A DNA stretch of 64,000 nt, from assembly GCF_003054555.1 (NCBI RefSeq), contig NZ_CP026304.1, forward strand, positions 6,324,001 to 6,388,000. The letters run 5' to 3'. This document shows, in pieces, positions 58,292 through 64,000 of the stretch (its first letter is position 1; every line of letters begins with the position of its first letter). Source of the stretch: Streptomyces lunaelactis. GTDB lineage: Bacteria > Actinomycetota > Actinomycetes > Streptomycetales > Streptomycetaceae. The translations under genes were made by a program, and so were the position numbers. The notes beneath the pieces are model-generated. The model was not told the DNA's origin and did no database searches. It was given only the letters and a program-made list of their open reading frames with translations.

Positions 58292-58906
58292 ATGCCTCTC
58301 ATCCCCGAGGAGCCTCAGATTCACGAGAGTGCCCAGGGTCCCCGCGCCACTCCGGCCGCAGGCCGTACCGCGCCGACCCCTCGTCCCGTACCCGGACCGC
58401 GTTCCGCGGCCTCGCCGCGCCCCGGACACCCGGGCCCCGGTTCGGCCAGGCCCGCGCCGCCGCGTACGCACACCTCCGCCGGGCAGCCGCAGGCTGCCCG
58501 GCCGGAGACTCCTTCCGTACCGCGGATCCAGCTGATCCCCGCCCCTGCGGACGGCGCGCTCGACGCCGCCGACGAGGCGGTCGACCTGCTGCTTGACTCC
58601 GGCCGTGGTCCGGGCGACGTCCTGGTGCTCACCACGGGTGAGCAGCACCCTTGGGCCGCGCACGAGCTGTCGTTCGGCGAGGCTGCCTACTGGGGCCAGC
58701 ACGACGCCGGCGACGACGTCTTCTACGCCGACGCCGCTGCGGCGGGCCGGGCCTCGGCCCGGCCCGTGGTGGTCGTCGCGGTCAACGGAGGCGCCGACGA
58801 CGTGGCCGCCGGCGCACTTCCCGCGGCCATGGCGAAGGCCACCGCGCTGCTGATCGTGTGCGGTGACCCCAAGCGGATCAACGCTGTGCTCGGCACGGGC
58901 GCCTGA
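58292..58906 (+). CDS. hypothetical protein with Pro-rich N-terminus
   Basis: A 204-residue protein. The ATG at 58292 begins MPLIPEEPQIHESAQG. About 80 residues rich in Pro, Arg, Ala and Gly precede a globular part with GPGDVLVLTTGEQHPWAAHEL and ARPVVVVAVNGGADDVAAG. This looks like a conserved actinobacterial protein between rnhB and recQ. It has no motif that I can assign. Confidence 0.8.
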   Translation: MPLIPEEPQIHESAQGPRATPAAGRTAPTPRPVPGPRSAASPRPGHPGPGSARPAPPRTHTSAGQPQAARPETPSVPRIQLIPAPADGALDAADEAVDLLLDSGRGPGDVLVLTTGEQHPWAAHELSFGEAAYWGQHDAGDDVFYADAAAAGRASARPVVVVAVNGGADDVAAGALPAAMAKATALLIVCGDPKRINAVLGTGA

Positions 58907-58969
58907 GCCGTACCGCCCGTTCGCCGCACGGCGTGCACGGCTTGCACGGACCACTGGTCCGGTCGTGAA

Positions 58970-58996
58970 CCGGCTGCCCAGACAATGGGCAGCCGG
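58970..58996. terminator. bidirectional terminator hairpin
   Basis: A perfect 11-bp stem (CCGGCTGCCCA and TGGGCAGCCGG) with loop GACAA between convergent genes. Confidence 0.88.
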
Positions 58997-59005
58997 ACGT
59001 CGATG

Positions 59006-59635
59006 TCAGCGCGCCGCTGCGCGCCGCAGCGCTTCGGCCGCGCCACTCGCGGTGCGCAGCGGCAACGGCTCGACTTCGGCACCGACATCGGAGAGATCGC
59101 CCGGCGACGACAGGGAGCTGGGCCGGCGGCCACCGCGGCCTTCGCCGAGCACCTGCCAGCCACCGCGTGTGAGCGTGATGTACGCACCGCAGCGCAGCCC
59201 GTGCAGCGTGCACGCGTCCCGCAGCCCCCACATCCACGCCCCGTCCTCCTCCGTCCAGCGCTCGTCGCCCTCGCGGCAGTAGAGCAGTACGGCGGTGCGT
59301 ACCGGTGTGCGGCGACGCAGATCGTGCGGGATGACCCGGCGCAGATTGGCCAGCAGGACGTTGCGGAACTCCCAGCCGTCCGCAGGGGTGGAACGCCGGT
59401 AGAACGAAGCGCTGGCCGCGAGCCGTTCCTCGTGGTCGAGCACGGCGACGACGGCAGTCGCCGGTGCCGGCGTGTGCCGGGTGTGCAGTCCGCTGACCAC
59501 CTCACGCGGATTGCGCAGCAGCGGTATCCCGGCTGCCGCCCACTCGGCGGGCTCGAGCATCCTGGCAAGGCGGCTCGCGGAGTTGGCCGATGTGTTGATC
59601 GAAGTGGCTGCGGACGTAGCGAATCCGAAGGTCAC
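59006..59635 (-). CDS. conserved hypothetical protein
   Basis: A 209-residue protein. GTG 59635 has GGGAGGACC directly upstream and begins MTFGFATSAATSINTSANS. Recognisable blocks are EPAEWAAAGIPLLRNPREV and RDACTLHGLRCGAY. It is predicted soluble. Family function is unknown to me. It lies 217 bases after recQ on the same strand; that gap holds a near-perfect 20-base inverted repeat at about 59753-59772 and no gene. Confidence 0.8.
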   Translation of the reverse strand: MTFGFATSAATSINTSANSASRLARMLEPAEWAAAGIPLLRNPREVVSGLHTRHTPAPATAVVAVLDHEERLAASASFYRRSTPADGWEFRNVLLANLRRVIPHDLRRRTPVRTAVLLYCREGDERWTEEDGAWMWGLRDACTLHGLRCGAYITLTRGGWQVLGEGRGGRRPSSLSSPGDLSDVGAEVEPLPLRTASGAAEALRRAAAR

Positions 59636-59852
59636 GGTCCTCCCTTCGCATACGCGCCCACAGTGCGGGCGAGGTCGGATGAGGGCGCACCGCGGCACGG
59701 CCCTTCCGGACCGCGAACGGACCGTGCGGGGAGCGGTCCAATTCTTGCTGCCGCGTGCGCATGCGGCAACGCGCATTTTGGCCCCACCGACGGGAATCGG
59801 CGGGTTTGACGTTCATATCCCTGCCCAGCTTCCGCCCCAGCGACCCCTCCTG

Positions 59853-62024
59853 TCACGTTTGAATGGCAAGGACCAGCGGAAACACCCCCCTTGCACCTGC
59901 CCTGCGCAGCAGCCGCGCCGCCACCGCGAGAGTCCAGCCGCTGTCCGAAAGATCGTCGACCAGCAGCACGGGCCCGTCGGCCGCCGCCAGCGCCTCGGCC
60001 AGTTCGGGCGGCACGGTGAACGCCTCGTGCAGCGCTCGCACCCGCTGGGCGCTGTTGGTACGTGAGATCCGTGTATCCATTGCCTCGGGCGCGTACTCGA
60101 CGGAGCCCAGCAGCGGCATCCGGCCGACCTCGGCGATCCGGCTGCCGAGGGATCCGACCAGCTGGGGCCTGCCGCGCGAGGCGACGGTGACCACACCTAC
60201 CGGCCGGGGCGGTGCGTCAGCCGCTCCGGACGCCCAGCCGCCGGGGCCCTTGGCCCAGTCGGCGAGCACGGTCACGACGGCCTTCACCACATCGTCCTGC
60301 ACTGGGCCATCGGGGGCCTGCGCCGCCAGCATCGGCCGCAGCCGGTTGCCCCAGCCGATGTCGGAGAGCCGCCCCAGTGCCCGTCCCGGGAATGACTGCT
60401 CCGCTTCGGGGATACGGCCCTTGAGGCTGATGCCCACAGCCGCCAGCCCGGTCGGCCACATCTTACGGGGCTCCACGTCCGCACCCGGCCTGCCCAGCTC
60501 CCCGCGAGCGGCATCCAGGGCAGCCCCGGACACCTTGTCGCTGAACCGGGCCCCCGAGCAATTGTCACAGCGCCCGCACGGCGCGGCTTCGTCGTCGTCC
60601 AACTGCCGCCTCAGGAACTCCATCCGGCAGTCGGTCGACGTCGCGTAGTCGCGCATCGCCTGCTGCTCGGACTCACGTTGCCGCGCGACCCAGGCGTAGC
60701 GCTCGGAGTCGTAGGACCAGGGCTGCGCGGTCGTGGTCCAGCCGCCCTTCACCCGGCGCACCGCGCCGTCCACGTCGAGGACCTTGAGCATCGTCTCCAG
60801 CCGCGTACGCCGCAGCTCGACCAGTGGTTCCAGGGCGGGCAGCGAGAGCGGCCGGTCCGCCTGCCCCAGCACAGCGAGGGTGCGCCGGACCAGCTCCTCC
60901 GGCGGGAAGGCGACCGAGGCGAAGTACTGCCAGATCGCCTCGTCCTCCTTGCCCGGCAGCAGCAGTACCTCCGCGTGCTCCACACCACGGCCCGCGCGGC
61001 CCACCTGCTGGTAGTAGGCGATGGGGGAGGAGGGCGACCCCATGTGCACGACGAATCCGAGGTCGGGCTTGTCGAAGCCCATGCCCAGCGCAGACGTGGC
61101 GACCAGGGCCTTGACGCGGTTGGCGAGCAGATCCTCCTCGGCCTGCTGACGGTCGGCGTTCTCCGTACGGCCGGTGTACGAGGCCACCGTGTGCCCGCAC
61201 TGGCGCAGATACGCCGTGACCTCCTCGGCTGCCGCGACCGTGAGGGTGTAGATGATCCCGGAGCCCGGCAGCTCGCCGAGATGATCGGCGAGCCAGGCCA
61301 GACGGTTCGCGGCATCGGGCAGCCGCAGCACACTCAGGCTGAGGCTCTCGCGGTCCAGCGCGCCGCGCAGGACGAGGGCGTCCGTGCCCGCCCCCGTGCC
61401 CAGCTGCTCGGCGACGTCGGCTGTCACACGGGCATTGGCCGTGGCGGTGGTGGCGAGCACCGGGACGCCGGCCGGCAGGTCAGCGAGCATGGTGCGCAGC
61501 CGCCGGTAGTCGGGCCGGAAGTCATGGCCCCAGTCGGAGATGCAGTGCGCCTCGTCCACCACGAGCAGTCCGGTGGCGGCGGCCAGCTTGGGGAGCACCT
61601 GGTCACGGAAATCGGGGTTGTTCAGCCGCTCGGGACTGACCAGCAGCACATCCACCTCGCCCGCGGCCACCTCGGCCTGGACCGTGTCCCACTCCTCCGT
61701 GTTGGAGGAGTTGATGGTGCGGGCACTGATGCCGGCCCGCGCCGCGGCCTCCACCTGATTGCGCATGAGCGCGAGGAGGGGAGAGACGATCACGGTCGGG
61801 CCGCTGCCGCGCTCCCGCAGCAGCGAGGTCGCCACGAAATACACCGCGGACTTGCCCCAGCCGGTCCGCTGCACGACCAGCGCCCGGCGCTTGTCGGCGA
61901 CCAGTGCCTCGATCGCCCGCCACTGGTCCTCGCGCAGGCGGGCCTTGCCCGTGGTGTCCGAGACGAGACGGGCGAGTACTGAGTCGGCCGAGGCCCTGAG
62001 GTCTGCGCGGTCTGGGTTGGTCAT
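59853..62024 (-). CDS. recQ: RecQ-family DNA helicase with C-terminal phosphoribosyltransferase-like module
   Basis: A 723-residue protein. ATG 62024 begins [12 protein letters not shown]. The helicase core has a Walker A variant [12 protein letters not shown] (about 49-60), [15 protein letters not shown] and the QQVGRAGRG motif. A RecQ zinc region holds the cysteines in CGRCDNC and an earlier Cys. The last 150 residues are not HRDC: they carry [16 protein letters not shown], the PRPP-binding loop of type I phosphoribosyltransferases. The fusion is typical of some actinobacterial RecQ proteins. The DnaA-box palindrome lies upstream. Confidence 0.93.
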   Translation of the reverse strand: MTNPDRADLRASADSVLARLVSDTTGKARLREDQWRAIEALVADKRRALVVQRTGWGKSAVYFVATSLLRERGSGPTVIVSPLLALMRNQVEAAARAGISARTINSSNTEEWDTVQAEVAAGEVDVLLVSPERLNNPDFRDQVLPKLAAATGLLVVDEAHCISDWGHDFRPDYRRLRTMLADLPAGVPVLATTATANARVTADVAEQLGTGAGTDALVLRGALDRESLSLSVLRLPDAANRLAWLADHLGELPGSGIIYTLTVAAAEEVTAYLRQCGHTVASYTGRTENADRQQAEEDLLANRVKALVATSALGMGFDKPDLGFVVHMGSPSSPIAYYQQVGRAGRGVEHAEVLLLPGKEDEAIWQYFASVAFPPEELVRRTLAVLGQADRPLSLPALEPLVELRRTRLETMLKVLDVDGAVRRVKGGWTTTAQPWSYDSERYAWVARQRESEQQAMRDYATSTDCRMEFLRRQLDDDEAAPCGRCDNCSGARFSDKVSGAALDAARGELGRPGADVEPRKMWPTGLAAVGISLKGRIPEAEQSFPGRALGRLSDIGWGNRLRPMLAAQAPDGPVQDDVVKAVVTVLADWAKGPGGWASGAADAPPRPVGVVTVASRGRPQLVGSLGSRIAEVGRMPLLGSVEYAPEAMDTRISRTNSAQRVRALHEAFTVPPELAEALAAADGPVLLVDDLSDSGWTLAVAARLLRRAGARGVFPLVLAIQT

Positions 62025-62073
62025 GCCCCCATGCAACCCGATGGCGCCGACAAAGCGCGAACGGGGCCACAAG

Positions 62074-62097
62074 CCTGTGGATAAAGTTATCCACAGG
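62074..62097. promoter_or_regulatory. two inverted perfect DnaA boxes
   Basis: TGTGGATAA (62076-62084, a reverse TTATCCACA) and TTATCCACA (62087-62095) face each other two bases apart, and flanking CC/GG extend the palindrome. It lies between the divergent recQ and DUF4192 genes. DnaA or another protein could bind. Confidence 0.6.
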
Positions 62098-62134
62098 GGT
62101 CGCGCCGCGGGGACCGCCACGGGATCTTCGTGCC

Positions 62135-63445
62135 ATGAACAAGCACCACGAACCCACCGGTCCGGCCGACGAGCAGCAGATCACCCTGCGCGGTCCGTCC
62201 GAATTGGCCGATGCCCTCCCGTACATGATGGGCTTCCATCCGAACGATTCGATTGTGCTCGTCGCATTGCACGGCAGCCGCGGCCGCTTCGGCGGGCGGC
62301 TGAGGCTCGGCATTCCACGCTCGCCGCGTGAATGGTCGCCCGTGGCCGAGCAGCTCGCGGAGTGCCTGATCGAAGGCAGTGAGCGCCGCGGCTCCCGCCC
62401 CGACGGCATCGTCGTCTTCCTCTGCCAGGACCCGGCCGAAGGCGAGACGAGCCGGTTGGTGATGGAGCGGTTGCGCCCCCTCGCACAACGGCTGCGCACC
62501 GCCTGCGGCACCTTCGAAGTGCCTGTCTACGAGGCTCTTTGCATCTCCGGCGGCCGATTCTGGTCCTACTGCTGCCCCGACGCGCGCTGCTGTCCGCCCG
62601 AAGGCAATGCACTGGCCCTGCCGGGTACTTCGGTGATGGCCGCGGCCGCCGCCTACGCCGGAATCCAAGTACGCGGCTCCCTCCGGGAGATGGAGGGCAG
62701 GCTCGCTCCCTGGACGACCCCGGCAGTTGCCGACCAGGAGAAGGCGCTGGACGCCGCAGGTGCCGCGCTGCTGCCCCGGATCCTTGACGGAGCGGGTCGT
62801 GAGCAGGTTGCTACGGAGACCCTCGCGCTGGCCGGCCGAATGATGAAGCGCATCGCCGAGACACCAAGGACCGGTGGCTGGGCCGAGTCCGATGTCGCGG
62901 ACGACCGGCTCATCGCGCATGACGAAGCCGCCGCACTGATCCTCGGCCTTCAGGACCGGGAGACCCGAGACCGGGCCGCGGAATGGATGGAGGGACCGGA
63001 CGCAGACCCGGCGCTGCGGCTCTGGCGGGCGATGGCCCGCCGGTGCGTCGGCCCGTACTCCGAGCACGCCGCCGCACCGCTCACCCTCGCCGGCTGGGTC
63101 GCCTGGTCCGCCGGCGACGAAACCGGCGCACGAGTCGCCCTCGGACTCGCCCTGAGCGTCGACCCGGAGTACGTGTTCGCCCGACTGCTGCACCAAGCCT
63201 GTAATGAGGGCCTGGACCCGGAGACGCTGCGCAGCTGTCTGCGCACGGCAGGCGGTGCGGCGGCGGACTCGGGGACCCGCAGGAGCGGCGCGCGCAAGCA
63301 CCGTCCACGGCCGCAGCAGGCCCGGCCGGCCACCGGTAAGAAGGGCATGCCGGGCTCCGGGACACGTCCCGGAGCGCCGGCGCCGGGGAATCGCAGCCGC
63401 GCCCGCAGGCGCAGCGGGGACCGCGGCACCAGGAGCGGGCGATGA
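62135..63445 (+). CDS. DUF4192-domain protein
   Basis: A 436-residue protein. After [14 protein letters not shown], the domain begins with [30 protein letters not shown], the usual DUF4192 start. [20 protein letters not shown] cysteine cluster ([16 protein letters not shown]) is typical. The last 60 residues are basic and Pro/Arg/Ser-rich, possibly binding nucleic acid. Divergent from recQ. Its role is unknown; the ATG at 62135 is well placed. Confidence 0.9.
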   Translation: MNKHHEPTGPADEQQITLRGPSELADALPYMMGFHPNDSIVLVALHGSRGRFGGRLRLGIPRSPREWSPVAEQLAECLIEGSERRGSRPDGIVVFLCQDPAEGETSRLVMERLRPLAQRLRTACGTFEVPVYEALCISGGRFWSYCCPDARCCPPEGNALALPGTSVMAAAAAYAGIQVRGSLREMEGRLAPWTTPAVADQEKALDAAGAALLPRILDGAGREQVATETLALAGRMMKRIAETPRTGGWAESDVADDRLIAHDEAAALILGLQDRETRDRAAEWMEGPDADPALRLWRAMARRCVGPYSEHAAAPLTLAGWVAWSAGDETGARVALGLALSVDPEYVFARLLHQACNEGLDPETLRSCLRTAGGAAADSGTRRSGARKHRPRPQQARPATGKKGMPGSGTRPGAPAPGNRSRARRRSGDRGTRSGR

Positions 63446-63484
63446 CGCCCTTGACCCGGATGCCCGTGTCCACCGTTCACCATC

Positions 63485-63718
63485 GTGTCGGAGCACCTGG
63501 CCGTCGCGGCCGGGATCCAGCTCCTGACCACCCTCGCGGGCATCCGCCCCCATGTCCCCGCCCGCACCGTCTCGCTGAATCCGGTGCGTTCCGCACCCCT
63601 CGGAGCCGTACAGATTTCGGGGCTGTGCGTCGCCGGTGAACCCTTTGCCGTACGGATCAGCCGGCTCGGTCTCTCGATGGTCGAGCAGGCCGCCGACGGC
63701 CTCCAGTTGGGGGTGTGA
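63485..63718 (+). pseudogene. C-terminal fragment of a glycogen-debranching (MGH1-type) protein
   Basis: GTG 63485 opens 77 codons. The sequence AAGIQLLTTLAGIRPHVPAR followed by LNPVRSAPLGAVQISGL matches the C-terminal end of actinobacterial amylo-alpha-1,6-glucosidase-type proteins, which are about 650-700 residues. No N-terminal part is found upstream, where DUF4192 ends 39 bases before. It is probably a relic, though a small protein cannot be excluded. The family match is by recognition only. Confidence 0.5.
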
Positions 63719-63788
63719 GCCGGGTGGGCGGGCAGAGCGGGGGAGTGCGTGAAGAAACAGTCACCGCTGCCGGAGAAGGGAGTGTTTA

Positions 63789-63803
63789 TCGTCAGGCAGA
63801 CGA
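63789..63803. promoter_or_regulatory. palindrome before the NUDIX gene
   Basis: TCGTC and GACGA flank AGGCA, a 15-bp inverted repeat 14 bases before the NUDIX ATG, with AT-rich flanks (TTTA and CTATGAT). It may be an operator, for example for the encoded protein if it is an NrtR-type regulator. Confidence 0.45.
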
Positions 63804-63816
63804 CTATGATCGCGGC

Positions 63817-64000
63817 ATGTCGCCCTACGACCCGTCGGCCTTTCCGCCCTTCGCCGTCACCGTCGACCTGGTCGTGCTCACCGTGCGCCGCCATGCACTC
63901 TGCGCGCTGGTCGTACGCCGCGGAGAGCCGCCGTTCCAGGGTCGGTGGGCGCTGCCCGGTGGCTTTGTCAGGGGCGACGAGGATCTGGCGGCGGCGGCAG
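63817..64000 (+). CDS. NUDIX hydrolase / NrtR-like protein (cut by window end)
   Basis: The first 61 residues are visible, from ATG 63817 (MSPYDPSAFPPFAVTVD). The start FAVTVDLVVLTVR and PFQGRWALPGGFVRGDEDLAAAA match actinobacterial NUDIX proteins with the GGFV entry to the NUDIX box. Many of these carry a C-terminal winged helix and act as NAD-synthesis regulators (NrtR); whether this one does cannot be seen. Confidence 0.85.
   Translation, partial: MSPYDPSAFPPFAVTVDLVVLTVRRHALCALVVRRGEPPFQGRWALPGGFVRGDEDLAAAA

Overview
The window is chromosomal DNA of a high-GC actinomycete, almost certainly a Streptomyces. The evidence is strong third-position G/C codon bias, many GTG starts, and a conserved gene neighbourhood: recA-recX, gluABCD, miaB, miaA, dapF, an rshA-type gene, hflX, dinG-like, lexA, nrdR-nrdJ, rnhB and recQ. 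No tRNA, rRNA, CRISPR array or insertion sequence was found. Two genes run off the ends: an Lhr-type helicase on the left and a NUDIX protein on the right.

Left part (1-17.3 kb). The Lhr-type helicase is followed by a visibly AT-richer insert at about 2.82-4.79 kb. This insert carries a single protein that joins an N-terminal TIR domain to a C-terminal SAM-dependent methyltransferase, contains two TTA codons, and has a possible 31-codon ORF just upstream. It is the best candidate here for an undescribed system. Next come a prenyltransferase-fold protein, DUF3046, an AI-2E family permease, an MMPL exporter, a cytochrome bd remnant, a two-component pair and recA-recX with a LexA box. A sulfur unit follows: a 15-residue cysteine-containing leader peptide, cysteine dioxygenase and a rhodanese. 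Upstream of it lies an FAD monooxygenase on the same strand.

Middle part (17.4-35.4 kb). The gluABCD glutamate uptake operon is divergent from an OmpR-type two-component system. It is followed by a TAXI-type binding protein, miaB, a LigB-like protein, an MT0933-type antitoxin homologue with a small acidic neighbour, miaA, dapF, an rshA-type (p)ppGpp enzyme whose synthetase centre looks degenerate, an M1 peptidase and hflX.

Right part (35.4-64 kb). A secreted trypsin-like lipoprotein is followed by a four-gene NRPS-independent siderophore (NIS) locus. Its first gene, an aminotransferase, is frameshifted, and the locus lacks a monooxygenase and a decarboxylase. Then come a DinG/XPD-type helicase, lexA with its own SOS box, nrdR-nrdJ behind a pair of NrdR-box-like sites 31 bp apart, a TerD protein, DUF4937, a histidine phosphatase next to an ADP-ribosylglycohydrolase, a DUF4173 membrane protein, a divergent MFS/TetR pair with two matching palindromes, rnhB, and a RecQ helicase with a C-terminal phosphoribosyltransferase-like module. 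The recQ/DUF4192 gap contains two inverted perfect DnaA boxes. A C-terminal scrap of a glycogen-debranching-type gene precedes the NUDIX gene.

Functionally the window is rich in DNA repair and SOS genes (recA, recX, lexA, dinG-like, recQ, lhr), tRNA modification and translation genes (miaA, miaB, hflX), dNTP supply (nrdR, nrdJ) and nutrient uptake. Several long alternative open frames on the opposite strand of these genes are by-products of GC-rich codon use and are left out.
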